A DNA stretch of 37,357 nt from a virus (IMGVR_UViG_3300047558_000057:1-37357), one strand, 5' to 3'. Shown: positions 6,231 to 13,760, counted from the first letter of the stretch. Numbers and translations are program-made. The notes: a model not told the origin generated them from the sequence alone.

Positions 6231-8093
6231 TTAGTGAGTTTCCCGCCAGTTTGCCCCGATAGAGTATTCACCAGATAACGGACAACGGAGGCCATAGAAA
6301 AGACCTGCATCTCTGATAGCTTGTACAAAAGCTTGACCGACTGCTTCCGCTATTTCTGGTTTACACTCAATCTGTGCTTCATCGTGAACCCAAGCAACTA
6401 GCTTAACGTCCCACTTATTCTTACGAACGCTTTCATTAAACAACACAAGTGCTTTCTTCATGACGACTGCACCTGCCCCTTGAAGTAAGCTATTGAGTGC
6501 CGCATGTTCAGAACGAACCCAAATCTTACGACCATCAAGCCCCGGTACATAGCCCTTGCCCGCATAGACGGATACTTTATCACGTAGACGTTTGAGTGCG
6601 GGAGTCCCTTTAAGAAAGGCATCGATGAGCTTCTGTCCAGCCGCACTATTACCACCGACAATCGATCCAACCTTCGCTGGCCCTGCCCCATACATCCAAG
6701 AGTAGATAAATGTCTTCGCTTGGTCACGTGTTTGTAGCCCGGCTGCTTTCTGATTAATCGTGTGGATGTCCGTTCCATCTTTAGACGATCCCTCACAGAC
6801 TGTTTTAACATAAGCTTCATCCTTCATGTAATGTGCAAGCATACGCAGCTCTAGGCCACTAGCGTCTGCACCAACTAAAACATTACCCTCTTCGACAGTC
6901 CAACACTGTCTGCACTCCGGTCCATACGGAGATCCTGAATTAGGAATCTGAGCCATATTCGGTTTCATATGGGTAGCTCTTCCGGTGACCGCACCATTAG
7001 TAATCACACGTCCATGTACACGCCCATCAGAGCCTACAACCTCTAACCAAGATTCAATCTGAGCAATACGCTTCTGAAGCATCATGTACTCAGCAATCAT
7101 CTGAGCCTCAGGCCACTTAAGTCCTTGTAAAGTAGATTCATCAACGATCACTGACCCCTTCTCAGTTTTCTTAGTTGGCTTCCACCCAAGACCGATGAGC
7201 TTATCAGCTACCTGTTGTCTCGATGCTGGATTAAAGGTAATGATCTCACTCTTGAGCTTCTTACCTGTCTTCTCCGAGAACCTTTCCTGTTCATAAGGTG
7301 GCCATGTAGCCTGCATCTTGTCGTTAATAGCACTCATCTTCCCCTTCAATTCAGAGAGAAGACAAGTAGCGTGCACTACATCGAGTTTGAATCCGTTGGT
7401 TTCTTGTTTCTTGATGATAGCTGCTACACTATGTTCCAATACAAGAGAATCATTTGAGAAGCCTTTACTGACAACAAGATCAGAAAGGTGTAAAAACAAA
7501 TCCGTAAGGACTGCAACATCACGTTTGCAATAAAAGCTAAGAAGTTCGTCAATCGGTAAATCAAAACACTCACCATCATATTCTTCCCTTCTTCCGTTAA
7601 TCAAAGTATAACCAAGTCCTTTACATTTAGGACAGTCATGTTCCTCAATAAGAGGCTCAGTATTCCCTACATCTTTAATGTATTTTATACCTGTACCATT
7701 ACATGAAGGACATTCAACACGGGTTTCCCCGTTCATCCATTGCCACGTTGCTTTGTAGTCCAATTTCTGAACTCCTAGCTCTTTTCCCCATGCGTCCAGA
7801 GAGTGCCCGTTCTCCTTCGTTGGCTCTAGTAGTCTTGACACTACGAGTGTGTCGTACGCTTGCTTCAATCCAATCTTCGTCTTCCATAGCTTGTTTAAGA
7901 TCGGAAAGTCGAAGGATATTCCGTTGTGAGCTGCGATCAACGTAGCGTCCTTTAAGTAGTCCCAAAGTCCTGTTGGAGCTTTCCATACTTTCACTTCTCC
8001 TGTGTCAATGTCCTGCGTGACAGCGAGATGGATGACGTCATGCGCCATATTTGTCTCAATGTCAATAGCAATTCGTTTCACTTTAAACTCCAA
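6231..8093 (-). CDS. Family A DNA polymerase with 3'-5' exonuclease
   Basis: The protein has 620 residues, shorter than T7 gp5 (704). The exonuclease domain has 'IAIDIET' at 8-14, 'IAAHNGISFDFPIL' at 53-66 and 'FYCKRDVAVLTDLF' at 187-200. The polymerase domain has 'VITNGAVTGRATHMKPNMAQ' near 362-381, motif A 'DASGLELRML' at 409-418, motif B 'RDQAKTFIYSWMYGAGP' at 455-471 and motif C 'WVHDEAQIE' near 567-575. An unusual insertion at 128-161 carries two CxxCxGxG units and is likely to bind zinc. It is the replicative polymerase. The start overlaps the upstream membrane-protein gene by 16 bases. Confidence 0.97.
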   Translation of the reverse strand: MEFKVKRIAIDIETNMAHDVIHLAVTQDIDTGEVKVWKAPTGLWDYLKDATLIAAHNGISFDFPILNKLWKTKIGLKQAYDTLVVSRLLEPTKENGHSLDAWGKELGVQKLDYKATWQWMNGETRVECPSCNGTGIKYIKDVGNTEPLIEEHDCPKCKGLGYTLINGRREEYDGECFDLPIDELLSFYCKRDVAVLTDLFLHLSDLVVSKGFSNDSLVLEHSVAAIIKKQETNGFKLDVVHATCLLSELKGKMSAINDKMQATWPPYEQERFSEKTGKKLKSEIITFNPASRQQVADKLIGLGWKPTKKTEKGSVIVDESTLQGLKWPEAQMIAEYMMLQKRIAQIESWLEVVGSDGRVHGRVITNGAVTGRATHMKPNMAQIPNSGSPYGPECRQCWTVEEGNVLVGADASGLELRMLAHYMKDEAYVKTVCEGSSKDGTDIHTINQKAAGLQTRDQAKTFIYSWMYGAGPAKVGSIVGGNSAAGQKLIDAFLKGTPALKRLRDKVSVYAGKGYVPGLDGRKIWVRSEHAALNSLLQGAGAVVMKKALVLFNESVRKNKWDVKLVAWVHDEAQIECKPEIAEAVGQAFVQAIRDAGLFYGLRCPLSGEYSIGANWRETH

Positions 8094-8290
8094 ACAATTA
8101 AACCAAACAAGTATATACCTGCTGCGGCTGCTTCTACGACAATTAAAGCCATATCTTTAGCCTTAATCCCCACGAGACACCAAAAAGCACCTCCTAAAGC
8201 CCCAAAGATAAGGTTCAATGGGTAGATATTAAAAGCTGTCAATACCATGCCAATGAGGTAGAAACCTGTACCTAACCATCGCGTAGTCAT
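8078..8290 (-). CDS. Small integral membrane protein
   Basis: The protein has 70 residues with two or three hydrophobic segments (roughly 5-20, 24-45 and 46-67) and few charged residues. A phage membrane protein of this size between primase-helicase and polymerase is known in several podoviruses, but its role is not established. The start overlaps the end of the primase-helicase gene by 4 bases, and its end overlaps the polymerase start by 16 bases. It is therefore co-translated with replication enzymes and could tether them or alter the host membrane; both are guesses. Confidence 0.75.
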   Translation of the reverse strand: MTTRWLGTGFYLIGMVLTAFNIYPLNLIFGALGGAFWCLVGIKAKDMALIVVEAAAAGIYLFGLIVWSLK

Positions 8291-9897
8291 AAAGGTTCCA
8301 AAGTAACTTCAATCATACGTCCTGTTTGCTGGTCATACAAGAGACTTCCAGCAGGGCCAGTGGCTCCGTTATAACGGTTCTTCGCAACAGCGACTTTCGT
8401 TGTATTTCTGATAACAGGATCATCGCTCATGGAGTTACGTTCAAGAGTGATAACAGCGTCAGACAACTGAGCAATAGCACCAGAGCCACGTAACTGAGAT
8501 AAACTAACAGCACTGCCATCTTCATGTCCTTTGTCAGTGTTAGGTCGTTTAAGGTGAGATACACAGATTAAGGTAATACCTGTTTCTTGTACCAATGTAC
8601 GCAATCGTGTCATCAAGACATCAATAGACTTGCGCTCATCATTCCCATCCATACCAGAGACAACGAGAGAGATGTGATCCAAAAACACAACACGACAATC
8701 ACAAGCACGGGCCATGTATCGAATGCGATTAAGCACGTTGTCAATAGCAAGGGAGCCGAAGTGATCAAACAAGTACACACGATTAGTACCCAGAGTAGCA
8801 TCAAAGGCCTCCTTCAATTCTCGTTCTGTGACTTCTGTGTCCGGAAGATGAAGTTTTTTATTTGCGTGCAAGGACATAATTGATCTGGCAGTCTTTCGCA
8901 CTGATTCTTCGAGGAACATCCCGCCAATATTCCATTTAGTTGTTTCGAGAATTCGATAGAGGATTTCTCGTAAGAACTGACTCTTTCCGAGGCCTGATCC
9001 AGCTGTGACTGTAATAAGTTCAGCAGCTCTGAGACCATATAAGAGTTCGTTAAGTCCTTTGAAGGGGTAGAAGGCTTCTGCAACTGGTTCAGGTGTAGAT
9101 ACGCTGTCCCAAAGGGAGCTTGCGGCGATGATGCCATCGGGAACATAACTTTCAGCTCGCCACCACTGATTAACGTATTCAGCTCCTCGTCCGTTAATGA
9201 GGTAATCACAGGCATCTTTGCATCCTTTCAAATGTTTAACAATCTTAACCTTATTACCGAACAACTCAGCAACTTCTTTAGCAGCCTTCTGTCCTACTTC
9301 ATCAGCATCAAAGCAGATAACGATAGTCTCGAAGCTATCTAGATACTCATACTGAGCCTTGCAGTCTTTAACAGCCGCTGATGCTCCATTACGGATGCTC
9401 ACAGTAGGCCACTTAGCTCCTGTCATTTGGAAAGATGCTAAGGCATCAAGCTCACCTTCAACGATGGTGATGTACTTACCCTCTTTTTGAAACAAGTTCT
9501 GTCCAAAGAGCGTAGCTTTGTTGAAGTTACCTGAAATAGAGAATGTCTTGTTCGCTACATTACGGATCTTCTCAGCTACCTTAGCCCCTGTTTCATCAAA
9601 GTAAGGATAGTAATGAATTCCTGAGTATACATCTTGAGTAACACCAAAGTATTCACACGTATCCCGTGAGATACCCCGATCTACGATGGCCTTAACTTCC
9701 CCTTGTGTTTTCATCTGAAATACCTTTGTTTTACTAACATTCTTTTGAACGCTAACATCATCAGTGTTACCGTGCGAATATGTGTTACATGAATGACAAT
9801 ACGAATGCCCATCGTCATAGAAGCTATTGGCATCGCTCGAGCCACAATGCTCACAAGGTCCATGACGAAGGAACTTAGAAGCTACTTTTAGATTCAT
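8287..9897 (-). CDS. Bifunctional DNA primase-helicase (T7 gp4-like)
   Basis: The protein has 536 residues from the ATG at 9897; upstream in-frame starts at 9921 and 9933 exist, but family alignment favours this one. A zinc-binding primase domain comes first ('CEHCGSSDANSFYDDGHSYCHSC' pattern, Cys at about 15, 18, 34 and 37). A TOPRIM core follows ('VEGELDALASF', 'ICFDADEVGQKAA'). The hexameric helicase domain has Walker A 'GSGLGKSQF', 'VVFLDHISLVVSG', 'ICVSHLKRP' and 'LRGSGAIAQLSDAVITLERN'. It makes primers and unwinds DNA 5'-3' at the fork, together with the polymerase and SSB encoded downstream. It overlaps the preceding small gene by 23 bases. Confidence 0.96.
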   Translation of the reverse strand: MNLKVASKFLRHGPCEHCGSSDANSFYDDGHSYCHSCNTYSHGNTDDVSVQKNVSKTKVFQMKTQGEVKAIVDRGISRDTCEYFGVTQDVYSGIHYYPYFDETGAKVAEKIRNVANKTFSISGNFNKATLFGQNLFQKEGKYITIVEGELDALASFQMTGAKWPTVSIRNGASAAVKDCKAQYEYLDSFETIVICFDADEVGQKAAKEVAELFGNKVKIVKHLKGCKDACDYLINGRGAEYVNQWWRAESYVPDGIIAASSLWDSVSTPEPVAEAFYPFKGLNELLYGLRAAELITVTAGSGLGKSQFLREILYRILETTKWNIGGMFLEESVRKTARSIMSLHANKKLHLPDTEVTERELKEAFDATLGTNRVYLFDHFGSLAIDNVLNRIRYMARACDCRVVFLDHISLVVSGMDGNDERKSIDVLMTRLRTLVQETGITLICVSHLKRPNTDKGHEDGSAVSLSQLRGSGAIAQLSDAVITLERNSMSDDPVIRNTTKVAVAKNRYNGATGPAGSLLYDQQTGRMIEVTLEPL

Positions 9898-10132
9898 TGT
9901 TAAGTCTTTCACAAATATCATTACCCATTTCAAAGACTTTCAAGCCTAAGAGTTTCCTACCAGCATTAGTCTTCACCATAGAAGCCTTCCTACGATGATA
10001 AGCAGCACGTTTAAGCTCATTCTGTCTGTTCATCGCCTCACGAGTATGCACTCTACGTTTAACAATCAAACGCTCAGGCTCCTCGTACTCAAAAGGCCAG
10101 CATTCTTTGATGTGTACAGATTTAATAGTCAT
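9875..10132 (-). CDS. Hypothetical basic protein
   Basis: The protein has 85 residues and is very rich in Arg and Lys through the middle ('RLIVKRRVHTREAMNRQNE', 'RAAYHRRKASMVK'). That would suit binding of nucleic acid, but no defined domain is seen. The start overlaps the preceding zinc-ribbon gene by 11 bases, and its end overlaps the primase-helicase gene by 23 bases. The position next to primase suggests a replication accessory role; this is inference. Confidence 0.65.
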   Translation of the reverse strand: MTIKSVHIKECWPFEYEEPERLIVKRRVHTREAMNRQNELKRAAYHRRKASMVKTNAGRKLLGLKVFEMGNDICERLNNESKSSF

Positions 10133-10397
10133 CGCTTTCTAGCTCCTGTCTTGCACCACAGTCATCACATTGTCCATAGCTCCAATGAGCTTGACGATAC
10201 ATAGGGCCTCCACACATCTCACATACCCACTCTGATTCATCATCGTGTTCTTGCGTGTCTTCTTCATAGTTATTCATCTTAGGTTCCTCTTTCTTAGACG
10301 TTGTCACTGACCAATCAATCAAGTCCCAATTAGAATTAACTTTACTTACGTCTTCATTACGTCTTCCTGAGCCTTTACCTCCATCTCCGTGGTTCAT
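10122..10397 (-). CDS. Zinc-ribbon hypothetical protein
   Basis: The protein has 91 residues. The N-terminus 'MNHGDGGKGSGRRNEDVSK' is a conserved start seen in many phage hypothetical proteins ('M-N-x-G-D-G-x-K-G-S'). The C-terminal half has a CxxC...CxxC zinc ribbon: 'CEMCGGPMY' then 'GQCDDCGARQE'. The ribosome site is AAGGAG, which also forms the last codons of the upstream gene (stop at 10401). The function is unknown; a nucleic-acid or protein-binding adaptor is plausible. Confidence 0.75.
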   Translation of the reverse strand: MNHGDGGKGSGRRNEDVSKVNSNWDLIDWSVTTSKKEEPKMNNYEEDTQEHDDESEWVCEMCGGPMYRQAHWSYGQCDDCGARQELESDDY

Positions 10398-10400
10398 GTC

Positions 10401-10909
10401 TTACTCCTTAAAGTCCGTAGGACGCCGCTCCGAAGGGGCATATATGCCGTGGGCGGCTTCGATGGCACGGGCAAAAGCAAACAAGCCAATGCCGTCTTCG
10501 TCTACATGGTGCATACAAGTCTCAATCTGCTCATCCGTCAGCGGCTTGAGTTGTTGTGGTGTGACGTAGAGAGTCCGTATGGCCCATGTCCATCATGGTG
10601 GTCTGGAACGCCGTCATACCAATCGGACGAATGCGGAGAACGAAACTGGTGGACAACCTTACAAGATGTTGCGTATGTTTTTTGCAAACCACAAAGACAC
10701 ATGGTTTTTAAGCCTCGTTTGCAATATTCACACGCCACAGGCTCACCCTGCTCTTGCTTGGCGAGTGCTTCTTCTAGGGCTTTGATGGCACTTTTTACAT
10801 CGCTATGCCACGCGCACGTACCGCCCCAGACACCCATTGTTATTCCCAACGCCTCAAGCGCCATCTTCAATGCTTCATCGGTACTCCGTACCTGTGTTTG
10901 TGTTGTCAT
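10401..10909 (-). pseudogene. Frameshifted hypothetical gene ('EALAKQEQGEPVA' family)
   Basis: The 5' part (10909 to 10538) encodes 'STDEALKMALEAL...AIKALEEALAKQEQGEPVA' and a Cys/His-rich middle ending 'DHHDGHGPYGL'. It then runs into an out-of-frame tail and a stop. In another frame, open from 10592 to the stop at 10401, the expected C-terminal half continues: 'RTLYVTPQQLKPLTDEQIE' then 'GLFAFARAIEAAHGIYAPSE'. The two halves fit one protein of about 165 residues. The frame changes between 10541 and 10592, where a CTCTCT dinucleotide run occurs at about 10569-10574. Removing two bases there, or adding one, restores the frame. It could be a true mutation, a sequencing error or a programmed shift. 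The region is more GC-rich than its neighbours, and such proteins are common in Burkholderiales phages. Confidence 0.75.
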
Positions 10910-10983
10910 TTTCTACGCCCTCCACCACGTTTACGCCATCCCTTAGCAACTGTAAAGGAATCCTTGACTGTTGAGTTAATCAT
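10906..10983 (-). CDS. Tiny basic ORF coupled by ATGA overlaps
   Basis: This 25-residue ORF reads 'MINSTVKDSFTVAKGW' followed by an Arg/Gly/Lys-rich end. It starts in an ATGA overlap with the stop of the upstream gene (10980) and ends overlapping the ATG of the frameshifted gene (10909). The ribosome site of the latter (GGAGGGC) lies inside it. Coupling at both ends argues for translation, although the peptide may serve only to relay ribosomes. Confidence 0.5.
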   Translation of the reverse strand: MINSTVKDSFTVAKGWRKRGGGRRK

Positions 10984-11183
10984 ATCTTGACTGCCTCCCA
11001 CTTAGATAAGTCAGCGATAATGTCAGATAAAACGCTCTCAGAGACCCCTTTGTAGGCTGTGTACCCTTGAGTGAGAGACTTCAATGATTCAAGCATCTGA
11101 CAGGCCTCTAAAGCCTTCTGTGAGCACTTGTAAGCATAAGCCTCTGCTGGTTGAGACAAATCATATTCAATTGTTGCTTTCAT
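10980..11183 (-). CDS. Hypothetical small helical protein
   Basis: The protein has 67 residues and is rich in Ala, Ser and Leu, with two cysteines and predicted helices ('AYAYKCSQKALEACQMLESL'). The ribosome site is AAGGAAAACAAGGT. It has no membrane segment and no known motif. The stop forms an ATGA overlap with the tiny ORF at 10983. Confidence 0.65.
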   Translation of the reverse strand: MKATIEYDLSQPAEAYAYKCSQKALEACQMLESLKSLTQGYTAYKGVSESVLSDIIADLSKWEAVKI

Positions 11184-11284
11184 ACCTTGTTTTCCTTTAG
11201 TGTTGTCACTTACCGTAATACAATTACTTAAGTGACACTTTGATTAGTGTTAAGACAAATACAAACAAAGAGATCAGCATTGCG

Positions 11285-11497
11285 TCACCATGTTTTGTTA
11301 CCCATAGCTGTCCTTAAGTCGCCTATGACCTTCTCGTAACCATAGACAACAATAAGCTCCACGAAATCGTTGATTGTATGGACATAATGAGCTTCGTGCA
11401 TCATAGTGTCTAAGTCATCATCGACGATTAGAGTCTTATCTCTAATTTCTTTTTCATTTGTAGACATACCATCACTCCGTGATTTAAAATCTTTCAT
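11285..11497 (-). CDS. Hypothetical small protein
   Basis: The protein has 70 residues; the start at 11497 has AAGGGG six bases upstream. A second start at residue 11 is possible. An acidic stretch 'VDDDLDTMMHEAHYVH' is followed by a hydrophobic helix 'INDFVELIVVYGYEKVIGDL'. No family is recognised. The 101-base gap after it (11184-11284) holds only an 18-codon hydrophobic ORF, discussed under rejected items. Confidence 0.65.
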   Translation of the reverse strand: MKDFKSRSDGMSTNEKEIRDKTLIVDDDLDTMMHEAHYVHTINDFVELIVVYGYEKVIGDLRTAMGNKTW

Positions 11498-11520
11498 GTT
11501 GTACCCCTTATACTTTTAAG

Positions 11521-11546
11521 ACTACTTAGTATTCTTCTTAAGTAGT
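11521..11546. promoter_or_regulatory. Perfect 8-bp stem loop in an intergenic gap
   Basis: ACTACTTA (11521-11528) and TAAGTAGT (11539-11546) flank a 10-base loop. No T-run follows on the minus strand, so it is not a typical Rho-independent terminator. It lies in the 78-base AT-rich gap before the gene starting at 11497 and may affect processing or stability of the leftward message. Confidence 0.4.
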
Positions 11547-11575
11547 ATATAAATAGTGTATTAACTTCTATGTTC

Positions 11576-11848
11576 TTAGACATCATAGTCTTCTCTAGAG
11601 TCTACTACATAGTCTATATAGGCATCAATGTCTTCTAGGGAAACTTCGTTGCCCGTGGTGTCCAGATCATCATCTTCAATCCCATCTAAATCTTGCTCTG
11701 TCATCAACTCTTTACGGTCAATGGTAGGGATGATTGTCTTCACATCTTCAAAACAAACTTTACATAAGTCCAAAAACTTAAATGTAATAGCGTGTTTACG
11801 TGTCGCTTCATAATCGCTGAGCAGACGGTCGCAGTTTACGCAGTGCAT
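11576..11848 (-). CDS. Zinc-ribbon protein with acidic tail
   Basis: The protein has 90 residues. The N-terminal half holds CxxC pairs ('MHCVNCDRLLSDYEATRK' and 'LDLCKVCFEDV'), which should form a treble-clef or zinc ribbon. The second half is strongly acidic (about 20 Asp/Glu) with no lysine-rich counterpart, a form that often mimics DNA or contacts basic proteins. Related small proteins occur in early regions of podoviruses. The function is unknown. Confidence 0.75.
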   Translation of the reverse strand: MHCVNCDRLLSDYEATRKHAITFKFLDLCKVCFEDVKTIIPTIDRKELMTEQDLDGIEDDDLDTTGNEVSLEDIDAYIDYVVDSREDYDV

Positions 11849-11929
11849 TTTAAGAGCCTTTCAAGGGTTAGGGTGTTGCGGAGTTGGTCCAGAGGCTTTC
11901 AGAGCCTTCTAGCATGGTTTTAATCAATC

Positions 11930-12085
11930 CTAGAGGCATTTCTGCATCATAGGTGCATCAGGTAAGCGCTTCAGTTGATCTTCAGTATACCTTCGTTGTT
12001 GTTCAGCAGTCCACGGTACAGGTGGACATTCAGCAGGCCAAGGCCAGTTGTTAATGTGTTGTTTATAAGCGACAGCGTTTACCAC
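11930..12085 (-). CDS. Short hypothetical protein with GTG start
   Basis: Hand translation from the GTG at 12085 gives 51 residues, with a near-perfect ribosome site GGAGGATAT directly before it. The sequence contains 'NNWPWPAECPPVPWTAEQQR' and 'YTEDQLKRLPDAPMM', rich in Pro and Trp. The stop is at 11930. It fills most of a 286-base gap that would otherwise be empty. From 11849 to 11929 I see only a possible 15-codon ORF and a small GGCT/AGCC hairpin. Confidence 0.65.
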   Translation of the reverse strand: MVNAVAYKQHINNWPWPAECPPVPWTAEQQRRYTEDQLKRLPDAPMMQKCL

Positions 12086-12138
12086 ATATCCTCCGAGATA
12101 AGGTAATCAACAAAGTAACAAACAAAGACAAAAGTCAT
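12079..12138 (-). CDS. Possible 19-residue leader peptide
   Basis: An ATG at 12138 overlaps the stop (12135-12137) of the upstream gene as ATGA. It encodes a hydrophobic peptide 'MTFVFVCYFVDYLISEDMW' ending at 12079, just past the GTG of the next gene. The ribosome site of the GTG gene is inside it. It could couple translation of the two genes or be chance. Confidence 0.3.
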   Translation of the reverse strand: MTFVFVCYFVDYLISEDMW

Positions 12139-12497
12139 GTCTTATCTCCCCACATAGTAGGAAACTTATCCAAAGGGTTAGAACCACCAAAGAAGGTATC
12201 TTTAAGCAAAGGTGATGATTCGTCCTTAATCTCTGTGATATGAACCTCCATAGCCTTCCACCCTATGTTCTCATAGGCCTTGTCATAGGCTTCATTCTCT
12301 GATTCTGCTTCAATGGTGTACTGATCGTACAGATTACCATTGAAGTCCTCGATGTAAACTTCGTATTCTTTCGTCATAATCTTTTCCTTTCCCTTTGAAT
12401 AAATATGACTGCAGTTAGTGCACAGGATAGCGTCAGGCAGACCTACATTAGCATAATCCCAGTCAGGTGAATTACATTTAGGGCACCTGCGCATCAT
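12135..12497 (-). CDS. Zinc-ribbon plus small alpha/beta domain protein
   Basis: The protein has 120 residues. Residues 1-33 form a four-cysteine ribbon ('RRCPKCNSPDW', 'ILCTNCSHIY'). From residue 41 a second Met begins 'MTKEYEVYIEDFNGNLYDQY', which has its own ribosome site (AAAGGAAAAG). The longer and a shorter 80-residue product may therefore both be made. The second half resembles small phage domains of unknown role. The start overlaps the upstream gene by 4 bases (ATGA). Confidence 0.7.
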   Translation of the reverse strand: MMRRCPKCNSPDWDYANVGLPDAILCTNCSHIYSKGKEKIMTKEYEVYIEDFNGNLYDQYTIEAESENEAYDKAYENIGWKAMEVHITEIKDESSPLLKDTFFGGSNPLDKFPTMWGDKT

Positions 12498-12742
12498 GTC
12501 TCTCCTAAAGCATAACTAAGATTATCAAGACTATCCCCAAAGTTATCCCATTCTCGATAGAAATCTAGATCATCAGTTGTGGATAGAGCATTGATAGCAG
12601 GTGAGTACTTTTCTAAGACCTTTTGAGCCTCTTTTAGTAGATAGATCAGCTCATCACGTGTAGAGACTAGCTCATCACATAAAGGGTTACCTTCAGCCCA
12701 TAAACGGCGCTCTAAGGCTATGAAATCGTTATTGTTTAGCAT
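12494..12742 (-). CDS. Hypothetical acidic helical protein
   Basis: The protein has 82 residues and is predicted mostly helical ('LERRLWAEGNPLCDELVSTR', 'LIYLLKEAQKVLEKY'), with an overall negative charge. It has no known motif. It overlaps the next gene by 4 bases and follows its upstream neighbour after 3 bases, so it is firmly inside the early operon. Confidence 0.65.
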   Translation of the reverse strand: MLNNNDFIALERRLWAEGNPLCDELVSTRDELIYLLKEAQKVLEKYSPAINALSTTDDLDFYREWDNFGDSLDNLSYALGET

Positions 12743-12745
12743 TGC

Positions 12746-13063
12746 TTAATCCTCCAATAGTTGAATGTTTTTAAGTTTACCTGTTAAACCATCCCATGTT
12801 AGACGTACATCAGCTAAAAAGATTGGCTGATGCTTCAATGTAGGGTGATTTTTACGTTCATGCTCAAATCTAGCATAAGCGTTGATATAAATAGAATAAT
12901 CCTCCATTCGGTCAGGCTCAGGCTTAATACGGTAATTGTCATGACCGTCCCAGTTAGGTTTCATGACTTTAATCCATGTATTCGTTGATACATCAAACAT
13001 TTGTAATTCTTTACCATCTGCCCACGCATGGATCAGATCGGATCGAGGATGTTTAATCTTCAT
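12746..13063 (-). CDS. Hypothetical phage protein ('HAWADGKELQ' family)
   Basis: The protein has 105 residues. The sequence 'HAWADGKELQMFD', then 'KPNWDGHDNYRIKPEPDR', is a pattern I know from many phage hypothetical proteins ('H-A-W-A-D-G', W...YRIKP). Its activity is unknown to me. The remainder is 'RFEHERKNHPTLKHQ' and a beta-like end. The neighbours are equally small early genes. Confidence 0.72.
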   Translation of the reverse strand: MKIKHPRSDLIHAWADGKELQMFDVSTNTWIKVMKPNWDGHDNYRIKPEPDRMEDYSIYINAYARFEHERKNHPTLKHQPIFLADVRLTWDGLTGKLKNIQLLED

Positions 13064-13065
13064 AG

Positions 13066-13227
13066 TTATGACTCAGGATGTGGCGATTGTTCGACTAATC
13101 TAGCCAAAGCCATGAAAGCTTCAGCTTGAGGCACAGTTAAGCCGTTACGCTCTGCCCATTTAACTAACGATAGGTAGTCGTTAACGTAGTCATAATAGGC
13201 ATTGATGATTGTTTCTCGCATTTCCAT
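13066..13227 (-). CDS. Short hypothetical protein
   Basis: Hand translation gives 53 residues: 'MEMRETIINAYYDYVNDYLS', then 'LVKWAERNGLTVPQAEAFMA' and 'LARLVEQSPHPES'. The ATG at 13227 lies two bases after the upstream stop, and a GGGG-type site (AAAGGGGCC) precedes it. The stop at 13066 is 3 bases before the next ATG at 13063. The helical, soluble, codon-like sequence and exact fit between neighbours support a real gene. Confidence 0.7.
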   Translation of the reverse strand: MEMRETIINAYYDYVNDYLSLVKWAERNGLTVPQAEAFMALARLVEQSPHPES

Positions 13228-13229
13228 GA

Positions 13230-13505
13230 TTAGGCCCCTTTTACGATTGAATGATTGAAACAGAAACTGTAGCCATTACCATCAGCGGATGTGCCATAGC
13301 GCATATCTGATAAGTCCCAGTCTAATTTGTTTTTCTTTACCAGTTCTTTAACGGCTTCAAAATGGGCTAGTTCGTAGCTTTCAGCGTGTGGATAAGCAAT
13401 CGTAGCAGTGAAGCCCTTATGATCTCCGAAGCCGTAGGTATAGGCTTTAATACGTGTGCCACGTGTGTTAGAGGCAGGGATTGTTTTAGTGTGAATTGCG
13501 ATCAT
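13230..13505 (-). CDS. Hypothetical early protein
   Basis: The protein has 91 residues from the ATG at 13505 (AAAGGA site). The frame is open to 13562, allowing 19 more residues, but that start lacks a ribosome site and overlaps the small membrane ORF. The sequence 'IPASNTRGTRIKAYTYG', then 'HFEAVKELVKKN' and 'DMRYGTSADGNGYSFCF' belongs to a type common in phage early regions: an N-terminal 'PATNxxGxRxKA' and C-terminal 'GxxxDGxGYxF'. The activity is unknown. Confidence 0.72.
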   Translation of the reverse strand: MIAIHTKTIPASNTRGTRIKAYTYGFGDHKGFTATIAYPHAESYELAHFEAVKELVKKNKLDWDLSDMRYGTSADGNGYSFCFNHSIVKGA

Positions 13506-13546
13506 GATGTGTAAATCCTTTACAAATTGTTTAAGAGATTGATAGT

Positions 13547-13624
13547 TTAAGCGGTAAGCCATATCACTAAGATAGCGATAAACCCTAAGATATAGATGAT
13601 TGTGTCTGTTACTTTGTTTGGCAT
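13547..13624 (-). CDS. Tiny single-span membrane protein
   Basis: Hand translation from 13624 gives 25 residues: 'MPNKVTDTIIYILGFIAILV' and 'IWLTA', a polar start followed by one hydrophobic span. The site AGGAAAG lies 9 bases upstream. It would be the first gene of the whole leftward transcription unit. Peptides of this size are easily missed. It could be a membrane modulator, but no function is known. Confidence 0.55.
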   Translation of the reverse strand: MPNKVTDTIIYILGFIAILVIWLTA

Positions 13625-13732
13625 GGTGTTTACTTTCCTAGTTTGGGCCACAAGAGCCTGTTGATGATATAGATACCTATGCACATACTATGCCAGTTTG
13701 TATGTACTACTTGAGTATTACTATTATGATAC

Positions 13733-13760
13733 ACTATAACCTTTGAAGTGTACACTGTAA
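13733..13760 (-). promoter_or_regulatory. Probable leftward early promoter
   Basis: On the minus strand TTACAG (13755-13760) lies 16 bases from TATAGT (13733-13738). Transcription would start near 13726, about 100 bases before the first small leftward gene. The -35 is imperfect. The spacer overlaps a partial copy of the control-region repeat (13741-13762), so the site may be regulated. Confidence 0.45.

Noticed and set aside
10389-10946. 185-codon plus-strand ORF opposite the frameshifted gene
   Set aside because: The opposite strand shows recognisable protein sequence in two frames; this ORF is its shadow and lies against the direction of the arm.
11224-11280. 18-codon hydrophobic minus-strand ORF (MLISLFVFVLTLIKVSLK)
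   Set aside because: It has no clear ribosome site, and such hydrophobic strings are common by chance in T-rich DNA. Left as a possibility only.
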